The notes: a model not told the origin generated them from the sequence alone. A stretch of DNA of 64,000 nucleotides from Macrocystis pyrifera (GCA_031763025.1 JASSKH010000031.1:4989458-5053457); one strand, 5' to 3'; positions 33,435 to 53,100 are shown, counted from the stretch's first letter. Numbers and translations are program-made.

Positions 33435-35950
33435 GGGGGGGGGGGGGGAGAGAGGGGGGAGGACTTTCACCCTTTTAGTTAGGACAAACTGCAGTCCCGT
33501 TTTGGGAACAGACCAGTCAAATTCTAAGTGCTTTGTCTCCAAAACGGGACTGCAGTCCTACCAGGGTTAAGGGAGGGAAAAACGTCACCATTGCTCACGC
33601 CGAAAAAGTTCTTTCGGGCGGGGGGTTTCAGGACGCATTAACCGAACGGGGATTGGAGCACGAAAACACGATCACGCCCTCGCAGATTACATGCCCTTTG
33701 ACACATCACTGTGTAGCACTATTGTGCAGTTATTCTTATTACGGAGGACCATAGTTAATAGGACCTACGGTACACACAAAAACCTGCATATTTAACTATT
33801 TTTACTAACAATATTTGGTCCTATTTACTATGCCCCCCCGTAACAGTACGTACTGAAGAGGCGTGACCGGGTCATTCAGGTCCTGCAGATCAGCCCCGTC
33901 GAAACCTGCACTCGTAGAGATGATGCAGATCCGCGAAATTTATCCGTATAGTCTCTGTGCCGTGATTGTGATCTGATCTGTTCGACGTGTACAGGCTGGT
34001 TTGTTTTATACCGTCTATCACACTGGGTGATAAGATAGCACACCCCCTGGGACGAATTTCGGAGCCGGTTTTCTCCAAAACACGGGGGGGCACACGCAAC
34101 GAAAATGGTGGCTTTGGAAACAGAGTGTTTGCGAAAGAACCGATTATGGTTGGGTCGAGAACCACAGGCTATTCACCAAACCAAAACAGAATCGGGTTTG
34201 AAACTGATTGCGAGAATCCAAAACGATCATTTCGGTTTTGAACTGGAAATAAAACTCTAGGAAAATGGAATACAGCAACAAATGACAAATGACGAAATGA
34301 AAGTACGAAACATGGAACACCAACGGCTTCGTGCGAGATGCTGCTCGCTGCTGCTGCTGCGTGGCTCGCTGCGCGTGTGCGTGCTCTGTGCTCTACGGCA
34401 GCCGTGCGAAGAGTGCCAATCGATGCAACCGAAGCCCGTTGTGCAGTGCGTGCGCAGGCGTGCTGTGTGTGTGTGTGCGTGTGGTGCGGTAACACGCGCC
34501 AGAGCCCAGAGTACCGCTACTTTGTTGCCGCACCAAGAACAAGCAGCACGGCAGAGCAACAACTTCAGAAGCAGTCCACAGCGCACACGGCGCCGTCAAC
34601 GACGTTGAAGCTGCACCCTGCCAGCCCCCAGCCCCCCGCCGCTTATGGCCGCATGACTTTGCCGGCCTTCGCGAGGGCCTCGCGTTGACACTGCCTCGCC
34701 AAATGGGCCGCGCGCTTGGTTAGATAGCTTGGTGGTGTGAGGCAACCCATGTATCATGCCTCCCTCCTCGTGCTGGGGTACGCTGTGCGTATGAGTACGT
34801 GACGTAGACGAATGTGATTTCTTGCCGAATACGATGTTTGCATTCGCCCGGGGCATCCCCGGGTTGTCCTGGCCAATGAAGCTATGATCAAAATCGAAAC
34901 CCAAGAAGCCAAACCCAACCCGAAAAAATTGTGAAGATGTGGCCCATATGGGCCGATTTTGGGTCCTTATTTTGGGAAGTTGACTATTTTTTGGGATCAC
35001 AGGAGAATAGAAATACGCCAAACCCAACCATAATCTGAACTTCGCAAACACCATAATATTTCGTCGAGAATGTTGAATACACTGCTGCAGAGGCATCGCT
35101 CGTCGGACTCGGTACGCCCTTCCCGCTGTCGAGAAACCCAGCTTTGAAAATCGTCCGAGGGAGTGTGCTATTATCATACATGTTGCCAGGTACCAGGTAT
35201 GCGGTAGTTCGCGTGATGGGGGCCAGCGCTCCCATTCGCTCGTCGAATGTAACGCCCAAGCGCTGCCTGCGCTTGCCTGCGCTTGCATGCAAACACCTCA
35301 CACCACATGGCCGCGAATGGAATGCAAATCCAATTCACGCGAGCACGGTCGTTACAGCTGTGCAGCAGCAGTGGCACTACTGCTGTACATGCAACAGGTT
35401 CGTCCTTCCTGTTTATTACGCAACTTGCAGACAGCTGCTGTGTCGTTTCTGTGAGAGTGGTGTCCTTTGCTGCGCAACCAACGGGAGAAGCATCATAACG
35501 GCACTACAGACAGTTGTAGGGATCCACGGTACATTCGGGCGCAGCAGTCTTGTCGCTGTTGCCTGCTTTGTTCGTGGGAGAGAAGGTACCTTTTGATCGC
35601 TGGCCACAGCAGTAGTACGATCAGTCAATGCACCAACAGACACCAAAATCTATAGATACACCACACCGTGAAAAACGAACAGCCAGAAACACAAACGTAG
35701 ATAAGGCAATACCAGGGCAGTTGCGAACCTTCTCGAAATCAAAGTCTAGGACATTTCGATTGATGGTGTCGAGGTAGGGGCACTTCTTTCTGATGTGCCC
35801 TGCCGCTCCTCCGGCTCCTCCCGCAGCCCCAGGCGACAATGCCGAGTTCCCGGCCTTCCCGAGTCCATTTTCGGCAGCGACTCCTGCTGACGTTTCCTCA
35901 GGAACGTCCCCACCGGAAGGAACAGATATATCGTCGTAGACACGCTTCAT
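13444..35950 (-). CDS. USP39: U4/U6.U5 tri-snRNP-associated protein 2 (USP39/Sad1), complete, 13 exons
   Basis: Thirteen exons sum to 1764 bp (587 codons plus TGA); all phases agree. USP39/Sad1 is a catalytically dead ubiquitin protease needed for tri-snRNP stability and pre-mRNA splicing in the nucleus. Order: disordered N-terminus; KKCPYLDTINRNVLDFDFEK; ZnF-UBP domain about 75-145 (YACLVCGKYFQGRG, HAYTHS, HHVF); USP core from about 165 (YLPGFVGLNNLKCTDF, SPHEFIQAVSYASKKRF, FLSWLLNSLH, IIPQIPLFKVLDKYNG, FTKNNFYVEKNPTIVNFP, KYNLLANICHD, WYEVQDLHVQETMPQL). The nucleophile Cys position is Asp186, and the usual GHY motif is GCY, so it is predicted inactive like its relatives. Length is close to human (565). 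Unusual: residues 471-499 form a SAP-like insertion, and acidic/Gly-rich residues (GDDDEDGDGGG) sit before EVPFLHLTLDIP. The start is taken at MKRVYDD (35950); an in-frame ATG at 36061 would add 37 residues. Introns hold most repeats of the window. Confidence 0.93.
13802..13963 (-). mobile_element. SINE-like family A, reversed, G-run at its 3' end
   Basis: Reverse complement of the 3' 100 bp. The tail appears as a G run of about 50 bases broken by two T (13801-13850). TGTACTCGAT is doubled at the junction, as in the copies at 44487 and 57333. Confidence 0.75.
14345..14784 (+). mobile_element. SINE-like family A, near full length with C tail
   Basis: From GGCGGTCGATCATAGCTGG to CATGCATGATATCGATTAC and 24 C. 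Matches the 7713 copy over its whole body. Lies in the last USP39 intron. Confidence 0.77.
14977..15162 (-). CDS. USP39: USP39 exon 12
   Basis: Acceptor tttaacag, then SHLEDKVRDTLIKTVPELL, ATKYNLLANICHD, a PPGQGKEGQTD insert, SAGCYRAHVQNKATEQ, donor gtgagg. The catalytic GHY of active USPs is GCY here. Confidence 0.92.
15165..15760. repeat. AGGTCGAGTATA-like degenerate satellite
   Basis: About 50 units of 10-12 bp built on GGTCGAG(T/C)ATA, directly beside the acceptor of USP39 exon 12. Confidence 0.82.
16241..16361 (+). mobile_element. TA-type MITE, copy 4, with C-run in right arm
   Basis: Left arm TTACGGGGAACCCCAG. The right arm is interrupted by about 16 C between CTATGCCG and TTCGTAA, an expansion of its CCCCC segment. 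Confidence 0.7.
16452..16558 (+). mobile_element. TA-type MITE, copy 5
   Basis: TTACGGGGGACCACAGTAA to CCCCGTGA, flanked by TA on each side; only about 90 bp from copy 4, in a USP39 intron. Confidence 0.8.
16946..17055 (-). mobile_element. TA-type MITE, copy 6
   Basis: TTACGGGGGTCCTTACGTAG to CCCCCGTAA flanked by TA, in a USP39 intron, core reversed. Confidence 0.82.
17638..17742 (+). mobile_element. TA-type MITE, copy 7
   Basis: Well-preserved 105-bp copy, TTACGGGGGACCATAGTAAA to GGTCCCCCGTAA, with TA duplication. Confidence 0.87.
18040..19070. repeat. 32-bp satellite in USP39 intron
   Basis: About 30 head-to-tail units GTGCTGTCGTCGGTGTTGGT + GTTGGGGGGTTA. Variants GGGGCGTTA and an AATTGGCGTTA type recur at spaced positions, so higher-order duplication occurred. 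Confidence 0.9.
19092..19198 (+). mobile_element. TA-type MITE, copy 8
   Basis: TTACGGGGGACCATAGTTGA to GGACCCCCGTAA with TA duplication, inserted just past the 32-bp satellite. Confidence 0.85.
19533..19577 (-). pseudogene. Relic duplicate of USP39 exon 11 3' end
   Basis: Repeats, with 3 changes, the end of exon 11 (19685-19729): CGCAGTCCCTGCTAGAAATC and flanking donor-side bases. The match stops at GATTTCTAGC/CCCGTA; the rest of the exon is missing and the flanks are (GTTGGT)n. Confidence 0.72.
19689..19809 (-). CDS. USP39: USP39 exon 11 (SAP-like insertion)
   Basis: Acceptor gagacag, donor gtgtgg; phases 1 and 2 match both neighbours. Encodes WLRADDPGLPKEEELAG and MSIGQLKARLGKYGISSRD, CVER. 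The first two residues continue the LKDWL (human LREYL) block; the rest is a SAP/ARMET-like helical motif not found in human USP39 as I recall it. Confidence 0.85.
20200..20412. repeat. TTACAG/TTACA hexamer tract
   Basis: Imperfect CAGTTA units ending just before the donor of USP39 exon 10. Confidence 0.8.
20423..20526 (-). CDS. USP39: USP39 exon 10
   Basis: Acceptor aagcag, then YLIFHLARFTKNNFYVEKNP, TIVNFPVKNLELKD, donor gtgagt. Nearly identical in pattern to YLIFCIKRFTKNNFFVEKNP of human USP39. Confidence 0.93.
20830..21065. repeat. Family-F repeat, inverted pair
   Basis: A forward arm (GGGTGATAAGGTAACACACC) and a reversed arm (CACGAAATCTTTCCAAAGCC, CCCAGGGGGTGTGCTA) face each other, making a palindrome of about 230 bp. 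Confidence 0.68.
21478..21850. repeat. ACCCG pentamer palindrome, copy 2 (tandem)
   Basis: Two successive modules, each ACCCG units, then GTGAGA(C/T)TTTGGACG(T/C)C, then CCATGACCCGTAAACAGC or a close variant, and AAAA(C/T)ATGAGGATCGA. Confidence 0.8.
22575..22805. repeat. ACC trinucleotide tract
   Basis: (ACC)n with CGA and GCC variants, ending 32 bp before the donor of USP39 exon 9. Confidence 0.83.
22837..22895 (-). CDS. USP39: USP39 exon 9 (short)
   Basis: Fifty-nine bp between acceptor ttcccag and donor gtgtgt: DVVKGGVLTRKRYMLRRLPR, with the last Arg completed by exon 10. It supplies the RxxRLPxYLIF lead-in of the USP core. Too short for an ORF search. Confidence 0.87.
23050..23275. repeat. 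ACCCG/GGGTC pentamer palindrome, copy 3
   Basis: GGTCCGGTC/GGGTC units, then ACCCG units with GAGGTTTGACCCGACCC. Flanked by GAAATATACCAG at both ends (23047 and 23285), a possible target duplication. Confidence 0.78.
23703..23820 (-). CDS. USP39: USP39 exon 8
   Basis: Acceptor gccgcag, then HLTLDIPATPLFKDSQGG, NIIPQIPLFKVLDKYNG, QNWT and donor gtaata. Strong match to the LDLP...PLFKD...IIPQVPLF block. Confidence 0.92.
24555..24709 (-). CDS. USP39: USP39 exon 7 (acidic/Gly insert)
   Basis: From acceptor tctgcag: TKLLGDDDEDGDGGG, a Gly run, RRMVADDVNEEEMGFDEADW and QAEVPF, then donor gtgagc. Phase 2 at the end completes Leu of PFLHLTLDIP, the same junction as plant MPFL. The acidic stretch is low complexity and likely variable. 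Confidence 0.8.
24720..24855 (-). mobile_element. SINE-like family B, reversed, between two G runs
   Basis: A G run, GTACTCATTTGTTGCTTGCC, TTAGTCATTTGACCATTGAC, CACGCATCCCTTTCGAGACG, then a second G run. Read on the minus strand it ends ACAAATGAGTAC followed by C. Confidence 0.72.
25312..25672 (+). mobile_element. SINE-like family A with C tail
   Basis: Body GTAGTGTGCATATGGTGAGG through GGATGCAGCTCACCCTTCAT to ATGACAATGAGTACACATC, CGAGTACA and C18. Just upstream is CGATCAAGTACCTGAACC, whose reverse complement recurs at 39716. Confidence 0.75.
25884..26012 (+). mobile_element. SINE-like family B with C tail
   Basis: GCGCCCCAATGGTTGGAGGT, TAGGAACGGTGCTCCGACTC, GGATGCGTGGTCAATGGTC, ending GCAACAAATGAGTAC and C8. 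Confidence 0.75.
26675..26790. repeat. CCCATCTT hairpin repeat, third copy
   Basis: GGGCCCATCTTCTCGAGGAC ... GTTCCCCGTTAAGGACTC. A second partial left arm (ACGAGGACTTTTGGTCC) follows at about 26788. Confidence 0.62.
27590..27706. repeat. CCCATCTTAACGGGGA hairpin repeat
   Basis: GTTCCCCGTTAAGATGGGCT, an AAATTAAATTAGAAAAAAAA core, then GTCCCCGTTAAGATGGGCC. Other copies at about 26675-26790 and 29575-29768. Confidence 0.7.
27852..27898 (-). pseudogene. Decayed copy A of USP39 exon 6
   Basis: The core CGTTTCAAGGCCTTGGCGGA and TGAAACTCTCACCAAG match exon 6, with a one-base insertion that breaks the frame and no clear donor. Confidence 0.72.
28075..28130 (-). pseudogene. Decayed copy B of USP39 exon 6
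   Basis: The minus strand reads VFQSLQGLVDAETLSTAE in frame, against IFQTFQGLVEVETLTKKK of exon 6. The exon 5' half and acceptor are replaced by (TTGG)n; GAAG|gttcgt remains at the donor. Confidence 0.75.
28411..28500 (-). CDS. USP39: USP39 exon 6
   Basis: Thirty codons between acceptor ttccag and donor gtacga: GLGGTRKPGSSVIFQTFQG then LVEVETLTKKK, matching LGGTKKKKK...FQG of the human protein. Two decayed copies of this exon lie further along the intron (about 28075-28130 and 27852-27898). Confidence 0.87.
28583..28752 (-). mobile_element. SINE-like family B, two truncated reversed pieces
   Basis: CCACGCATCCTCTTCCAGAC (28588) and GACGCATCCCTTTCGAGACG (28702), each followed by GGAGCACC(C/G)TTCCTACTCC. 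Both lack the GAGTAC end. Confidence 0.6.
29209..29376 (+). mobile_element. SINE-like family A, 5'-truncated
   Basis: GCATGCGACCCGCCAAACAC to CATGCATGGTAATGAGTAAC and C6. Preceded by C/T-rich sequence. Confidence 0.7.
29575..29768. repeat. CCCATCTTA hairpin repeat, doubled copy
   Basis: GGGCCCATCTTATCGAGGAC and GGGCCCATCTTACCGAGGAC head two adjacent left arms, closed by GTTCCCCGTTAAGATGGGC. Confidence 0.7.
29949..30055 (+). mobile_element. TA-type MITE, copy 9
   Basis: Left end AAACGGGGGGCCATAGTAAA, right end GGCCCCCCGTAA. It ends about 22 bp from the exon 5 donor side of USP39. Confidence 0.78.
30078..30254 (-). CDS. USP39: USP39 exon 5
   Basis: Fifty-nine codons in phase 0: VHAFGEVIRRVWSPSNF, SPHEFIQAVSYASKKRF, AVDFLSWLLNSLHQ, then donor gtaagg. 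A MITE copy begins about 20 bp past the donor. Confidence 0.92.
30469..30555 (-). CDS. USP39: USP39 exon 4
   Basis: Twenty-nine codons, VVLHALAHVPPLRDFF to YKDSKAPL, ending at donor gtgagc. A downstream gtaccg is possible, but gtgagc gives the plant-like junction KAPL-VHAFGE. The acceptor (aatgaag) has a poor pyrimidine tract. Confidence 0.85.
30622..30715 (-). mobile_element. SINE-like family A, short reversed copy
   Basis: A G run, GTGTACTCGATAGCATGGAT and GGCCGTAGTCGTACGACCAT, ending at the conserved TCGCATCCCTA word. It stands about 70 bp beyond USP39 exon 4. Confidence 0.7.
31520..31624 (-). mobile_element. TA-type MITE, copy 10
   Basis: TTACGGGGGTCCATAGTTAA to GGACCCCCGTAA with TA duplication; near-identical ends to copy 1. 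Confidence 0.87.
31923..32012 (-). CDS. USP39: USP39 exon 3 (dead Cys box)
   Basis: Thirty codons between acceptor gagcag and donor gtgagg: NTTLSRDQYGVAYLPG then FVGLNNLKCTDFVN. It is the Cys box of the USP fold with Asp in place of the nucleophile. Confidence 0.9.
32093..32180 (-). mobile_element. SINE-like family B, diverged reversed copy
   Basis: A G run, GTACTCGTTCGTGGCTTGCC and CGCGCATCTCGTTCGACACC. Diverged, but ends in GAGTAC plus C on the minus strand. Confidence 0.6.
32599..32707 (+). mobile_element. TA-type MITE, copy 11
   Basis: TCACGGGGGACCATAGTAAA to GGACTTCCGTAA with TA at both ends; a few arm substitutions. Confidence 0.8.
32975..33229 (-). CDS. USP39: USP39 exon 2 (ZnF-UBP)
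   Basis: Acceptor ccccag then LCSVSLSNNNVYACLVCG; donor gtacag after ALDQ. The 85 codons hold the zinc-finger UBP with the Cys and His ligands of CLVCG and HAYTHS, and the block YCLPDSYEVVDSSLEDI. Acceptor choice is fixed by FEK-LCS continuity with the human protein. Confidence 0.92.
33281..33403 (-). mobile_element. SINE-like family A, reversed, G runs on both sides
   Basis: GTGTACTCATTATCATGCAT to GGTTTTCACCGACCAGGCAG, bounded by G runs before and after, close to USP39 exon 2. Confidence 0.72.
33488..33556. repeat. Short hairpin repeat ACTGCAGTCCCGTTTTGGG
   Basis: 69-bp near-perfect palindrome ending AAAACGGGACTGCAGT. Relatives at 4808-4880 and 36282-36352, and weaker ones near 28970 and 29446. 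Confidence 0.78.
33739..33843 (-). mobile_element. TA-type MITE, copy 12
   Basis: TTACGGAGGACCATAGTTAA to CCCCCCCGTAA in USP39 intron 1. Confidence 0.82.
34005..34115 (+). repeat. Family-F repeat
   Basis: ATACCGTCTATCACACTGGG, TGATAAGATAGCACACCCCC and GGGCACACGCAACGAAAATG, in USP39 intron 1. Confidence 0.72.
35729..35950 (-). CDS. USP39: USP39 exon 1
   Basis: Encodes MKRVYDDISVPSGG, a Gly/Ala-rich linker and the family signature KKCPYLDTINRNVLDFDFEK, ending at donor gttcgc in phase 0. The frame stays open upstream to 36142 with a possible start at 36061, so the N-terminus is uncertain. Confidence 0.8.
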
Positions 35951-36096
35951 AGGGCGTGTACTTCGTGCAGAGATCTCGTAAGTTGATGTGGCTTGCGTCG
36001 TTGTTCCCGCCGCCTGGGGGGAGTGTACTAATAGTTTCCGCTTCAAACACGCCATCTCCATTTTACGGAACTCCCAAACGGAGATATTTTCAGTCG
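35951..36096. promoter_or_regulatory. Divergent USP39/TatB spacer, candidate bidirectional promoter
   Basis: About 146 bp separates the proposed USP39 start (minus) from the TatB start (plus). Both frames remain open into the spacer, so untranslated leaders must be short or the starts lie further apart. No TATA box is evident. The promoter role is inferred only from geometry. Confidence 0.4.
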
Positions 36097-47159
<11,063 letters not shown>

Positions 47160-49991
47160 AACCTCTGCGTAACGCCTTGCCAGATGTGCAGGCGTTTCGT
47201 GTCGTGTAGGTGCTGGATGGGAATTTCACGAGGTTGCCCTTGAGGTTGGGGGTCGGTCAACGCAGAACATGGGATGATATATAGATATCTCCGTGCACGG
47301 TTTACCCGAGAAGACGAGGCCCAGGGGCGTACGATGCTTTGTCCTTGAGCTTTACACCAGCTCCTGCCGTGATATCGTGCGGGTGCGAATCGCTTTAGCT
47401 TTGCTTGAGAATTTGGATGATTTCGGGCCTTCGCGCATGTGCGTGAAATAAACTCGGACAGCTTTTACCGACTTGAAAAAAACGCGGGATGCGCTGGATG
47501 GATTCTGGATGGATTGTGTTTGCAGGCACTGCACGGCTCGAGCTCGCCGTGATGCTGGCAGTAGGGCGGTGGCGTTCGACCAAGGGGATGGCGACGGGTA
47601 GTGCCGCGCCGCACCGTATACCCGCACTCTACCATACCGTACCGCACCCACAACGTATCTCTGTTGTGGGTTTGATGGGTTTTCCGTTCCGTTCGTTTTT
47701 TTTCGGTTCCGTTCGGTTTTCGACGGAACCCTTCGGGACTTCAGACGCTTCAGATGGAGCAGAAAACGACGGTAACTACAGTAATACGATTTGCAGCATC
47801 GGCCGAATAAAGCAACTTGCAAACCAGGTCTGCCGTGTCATTATTAGTGGACTGCAAGACATTCTGTCCGAACTACTGTACAAGGAGTTCTATGAACATG
47901 TTCGGCACTGCACGCGGCAAGCATGCCAGCTTGTTTCTACTCTGCTACTGCTGTGCATCCACATGATTAATTGATGGTGATGGGTTCGTGAGAGTGCGCT
48001 TCTTACGTTTCAGCCGATAAGCTTGGGTCGCAAACGGATGTCGGTACGTATGTAATACCTGATACCGGTAGACACGGCTCTGCTCTCTGTATTGTTGCTT
48101 GAGGCAGGCAGTATACGCTCCCTCAATATTGTCTATCTTGTATTTAGTGCTCTGTATGCATGTAAGTTTATTTGACTCTGCGCAAGCTATATGCGTGCGC
48201 TTGGCGGGTTTTGTCGCGAGCAATGTGATTAACCCATACACACGGCACGTACTGAAAAAACGTGTCGGGACACTAAATCGCACACTAATTCCGAAAAGTA
48301 TGTCCCAAAGACATTGTTGGTGTCAAATTAGTGCAATATGTGCCATTCGGATGATACGGTACGAAATAGAGATTTTATTTGTGGCTACGACGCAGCGGTT
48401 TATGAACCGACAATCGAAAGTCTGTTTTTTTCGGTAGCTTTTTTTAAGACCGAAGACTGACTTTTTTTAATTATCGGTTTATTAATAGTAAAAAACCGGC
48501 CGCAACCGACCGACATTTTCGGTTTCCCCCCGAAATACCGCTCGTTTTCGGCTCCGGTTTGCTTTTCATTTATTTTGCAAATCGAAACCGACTGACTTTT
48601 TTCGACGAAAAACCGAAAACCGATCGAGGCCATTTCCATTTTCGGTACTCAACAAACACTGCTCACATCCCAGTCCACTGACGACCGAGAACGATGCGGG
48701 GACGCACCATCTTCATCAGCGGTTTACTCACTCGTGATGCGTCTTTGTTTTTTTACGAGTACATGCTTTCTATACGTTTTGTATGGTATGGTGCGAACAG
48801 CGCTTTCGCCTGTTCAGTCGGTTCATCGGATTCTTCGTTATACGAGCATATCGTACCCTCATTCCCTTACGAAGGTTTATACACAGTTTACAGCATTAGC
48901 ACTCTTGTCATGGCGAATCTACTGTACTTTTTCGCTCTCACGTGCAGCCTGTACATGTTCTTATCGTTCATACTTTTTTTCTTGATGCTGAAATTGTATT
49001 GGCAACCTCTTCGTTCGGCTGCCCAACCAAAAGATGAAGCAGTACACTGGGGAGCAGCTGGCAAGTCAACGCATGCATTGGCGCTGCATTTACTAAAGCA
49101 GTACTACTGCAGCTGCTGTGTGCAGTATTTTTGCGCCATTAGCGCTGCGACTCCGAGATTCGTCGAGCGTACGTACGTGTGATACAACTCTCCACAAACG
49201 ATATGCATGCCAGCGAACCTTTCAGGTCCAGGTTCTTCGTGGTTACAGGATATGGAAGGAGCGAAGCGCCAGCGGGCTGCAGTGTCCCACCAGAACTCAG
49301 AATTGCTCAAAGATATTTGGTTACATTCGCGCGGTGTCCAATTATATTATTCGTTCTCCTTGCCTCGCCCAAAAGGGAGGTGACCGTTGGTTTATTATTA
49401 ATATTACTATTATTATAGCATAATAATATAAATAAATTGAGTGGGGCTTGGTTGATACCACGGGTACATATGTGGTGTTCAACGCGAGCTCCGCGATACG
49501 CAGGAGGCGCGCACGCTACAACTCGTCACGAGTCATGTCAGCAAACCTCGAAGGACCGAATGCTTTGCGGTCGTGGCAGGAAGCGAAGCGGCGACAGCAG
49601 CGTCTCTAGAATTGCCCAAGATATTCGTGCGTTTTTTTTTGTTTTACCTCGTTGTGTCAAAAACAGAACTGGTTTGCTGCACTAGGCTGGGCACCGATCA
49701 ATTATGAACTCAAGATGTCAAGCGGGCAAGTAGCGAGGTGATGTCTGATGCCTGCAGGACGGGAAAATATGGAAGAGTAAATATATTCCTCTGCTACGCG
49801 CTTGCCCACTTGCATAGTCATGCCTAAACGTGCGTGCCTGTCGTGTACGCACGTGTCACAGCCTGGCGGGGGGGAGGGGGGATGGGGTTTATGACAAAAC
49901 ATCCCTCGCAAGTCTATATAACAATTTCCAAATAGTGTCATTCCCATTGGGTCGCAGCAGGGACAGGCGCCTTGCGTACACTCCACGTGCA
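47160..49991. other. TatB-JmjC intergenic region
   Basis: No recognised gene. An open frame of 162 codons at 48694-49182 encodes a hydrophobic protein (LYFFALTCSLYMFLSFILFF) but has no family, no splice context and A/T-biased surroundings, so it is not called. 48420-48640 is rich in CGGTTTTTCGG-like words. Confidence 0.4.
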
Positions 49992-50164
49992 ATGGCCGCT
50001 GAGACCATGGAAACGCCATGCGAGTCGAGCACTACCTCGTGGATTGCGGAGCAAGGACTACCACCTCCTGACGACATACCCACCCCGCCGGCTCCCTGCG
50101 CTCACAAATACAAGATCGATGTCGCGGAGAGGCTGGTCCGCGCCGATTTTTCAACCAGCACAAG
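49992..50164 (+). CDS. JmjC gene exon 1
   Basis: ATG then MAAETMETPCESSTTSWIAE, a Pro-rich stretch, AHKYKIDVAERLVRADFSTS and donor gtacga in phase 2. Phase and sense match exon 2 (RRIDPLDEGY). The 3.5-kb intron could hide another exon. Confidence 0.65.
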
Positions 50165-53100
50165 GTACGAGTAGTGGGCGCGGTTTGTGATTGCGATTGC
50201 TGGCGCGACCCATGCGATTTGTCCCCACCTCTCGTCATGCCGAGCCCTAATTGTTCAGGGGTGTGGGGGGCGGGCCCGGGGCATGGGGGGGGCGTTCGGA
50301 GTGCCCCCTGGTTGGGGGGAGGCTGCGAGCTCTGAACCCATTTTTCGATTTGTCGCATACAATTTTCGTACCGATTTTCGGATTGTCTCACAGATCTGTA
50401 CTGATTCGTATTACTATTATTAGACTGGGTGTACTATCAGCTATACGAGTACACCAGATCAGATACGAGTACTTTCTCGAGTACTGGTGGTGCCTTGGTT
50501 ACTCCTTATATTCTCTGTTGTACAATTAGTAGACTACGAGTACGATTCGACGTTCACGTTTGCACGTTTTTGTGCTTTCGTACGGAACGTATTGTATACC
50601 TGGTATATACTGCAGTAAGATTCTTGGTATGATGCCAAAATATGTTTCTCTCTCATTTCATGCTGTGGAGGTGCTATATACCTGGTACCCTTTTGCCAAT
50701 TACCCGGGTATATACTCGCGAGTATTACCCGTCTTGCTAATACCTGTCATGGGTACCGTACGAGTAGCGCTTCATACTCGGCGAGTGTTTGGGACCCGGG
50801 TACCCGGGTACCGGTAAACTTGGAAATCCCGGAGCTGGCAACTTATCATCCCCGAAATTACGCCCCTTGGGTAGTAGTTGGTACATAATCTCGAGGAAAC
50901 CCTTTTCAAAACGAAAATGCTGTCTCATGCCTCGCATCTCTCAACATACTAAAAGTGCTACCTGGTACCCTATTCGCAACTACCCGGGTACTTGCAAGTA
51001 TTACCGGGCTTGCTATTACTGGCCACGGCCACGGGTAAAACTTCATACTCGCCGAGTATCTGGGCCCCGGGCACTCGGGTACCCGGCTGTTAGACAGGTA
51101 CCCCGGTGTTGTACGGGTAGCCGCCGTTAAGCAGGTACCCGGGTACCCGCCCAACATGGCTGTAAATTCTCGCGAGTACCCGTGTATTTTTTTCCCGCAA
51201 GTTGGCGGTTACCCGTTTAAAACGAGTACTCATCGGGTAACACCTCTATCCTGTTGTTCTCCTGTCTCTGTTTCGTTGTGTACGCAGCTTATCTCATACA
51301 GTACCAGGATACTTGCAGGCAGATAGACTTCTACTACTGCTGTATTCACCACCCTTCAGAGATGCATCCTACAGCAGCACCAGCAGCAGTCCACACAGAT
51401 GCGGGTTGCTGCGGTGTCTACCGTAAGCCGAATCAGCGCAGCAGAGATGTGGTGGAAGTCGGGTATCGGAAATTGGCCCGTTTTCAGGAGTTCCATCCTT
51501 CGAGGCCTTGCCCGCAAGGGGGGTGGGGGCGGGAGTGGGGGCGGGGGGCTTGGAGATAACGCCAACTTTGTCATTGGTGTTCGCCTAGTTTGTTTTATTG
51601 TATATTATACAATGTTCTACTGTAGCTCTGTCTTTCTGCCACCTCTCTCCTCTCTTCCCACGAAGCTCTAAATTCTCGATGTGGGCAAGGGCCGCCCTGC
51701 TTCTGTCGTACCAGTTACCTGGTATCTGGTATATACATACATACATACATGCATAGTCGTAGTCTAGTCTAGCCTATCATGTCGCCTCTCGCTATGCGTT
51801 GGTTGTACCTGAGTAGTCTCTTATATTCGGAAAACCAAAGCCTCTTCTTGCAGTAGATATAAATATGTACGGCCTGTCTATCTGTCCGTCTGCCTGTCTC
51901 TCGTCCATGTTTCTTGCTTGTTTTTGCGGATAGACGGGCGGACGGGTGAGATGGGGCGAGGGATGGATGGAGGGATGGATGAATAGGTGGAGTTCATGAC
52001 AGCAGCAGTGCCCGTGCTTTGGTTAGCGCCACTTATTATGTGGCGCTGTCCTGTGCCCTGCTCGATGGCTTGAGCCGCTAGATCACTGACTCGCCTGGCT
52101 TATGCACGTATACATAGGGCAGCAGTCGATCCCCGTGGAGCGCGTTAGTACACTTCGAAGTATACCTGGTACCTGGTATATGCTACGGTAGTTTGTTGTG
52201 TTGACTTGCGGCGCCTTTAAGCTTGTCGTCGCCCACGGTATCTGCCTAGCGCCTGCTGGTATTGTGAAACCTTGTCGGCAACGGGCGGAATTATTCATAG
52301 ACTCGAGCCCGTGGAAGAATTAACAGGTCAGTCAGACACTACGTGTATACTGGTCTCAGTTTTAGTGCTGCCCTGTTTTTTTTTTTTTTCGCACGAGTTT
52401 TTTTTTTAACAGCCCTGACACTGAACCCAAAGACTATCCTTGAAGCATCCAAATGACAGAGATACAAGCTCTGTGGTAGCAAAATTAAGGCACTCTGTGC
52501 TCCCAAACTTACGGCACAGAGTTGGCACTTCGCCAAGCAGTACTCTCAAGCCGATTAGACAACGCAATGCCGTCATGCCATCGTCCTGGGTACGATAAGC
52601 ACAACGTACATACGCCAGGAACCTCAAGACGTTGAGAGAGAATAATGTAACAGAAAAAACAAACCAAAAACATAACAAAAACAACATGCGTGGGATGGGA
52701 TACGTACGAAAGCCACTGCGCACATTGCTTCTGTGGCCACTGACTACTGTGATGGCGTGTCTATGGAGGGGGGGGGGGGGCGCGGGGGAGTCCTCTTCGT
52801 GACCCCTCATAGGAGACAACATCAGGGTTCTTGATGCGGGGTTTTAGGTTTTTGTGAAACCGGGAAGAAACTGTGTCAACCCGCGTCAGCAATGTAGTTC
52901 TCCGTTTCTAGTGCAAAGCCGAGCCAAGCTTGCTGGTTGCAGGAGACGCTTCTCGCTCACTGAAATGAATCATGCGGCAGACGACGCCCCCGCCCCACCC
53001 CCCGTAAACGCCACCTTATGCTCGTCGTTGTTGTGGCTGTTGTTGCTGTTAAGACCCGACACGGCGGGAGAAGCAGGCCTGTCATCTTTGCCTCTCTTAC

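Noticed and set aside
34338..34688. Alanine/cysteine-rich frames on both strands near 34260-34690
   Set aside because: Short, overlapping on both strands, without family motifs, inside USP39 intron 1.
48694..49182. 162-codon hydrophobic frame between TatB and the JmjC gene
   Set aside because: No recognisable family, no splice or promoter context, and length compatible with chance in AT-rich sequence.
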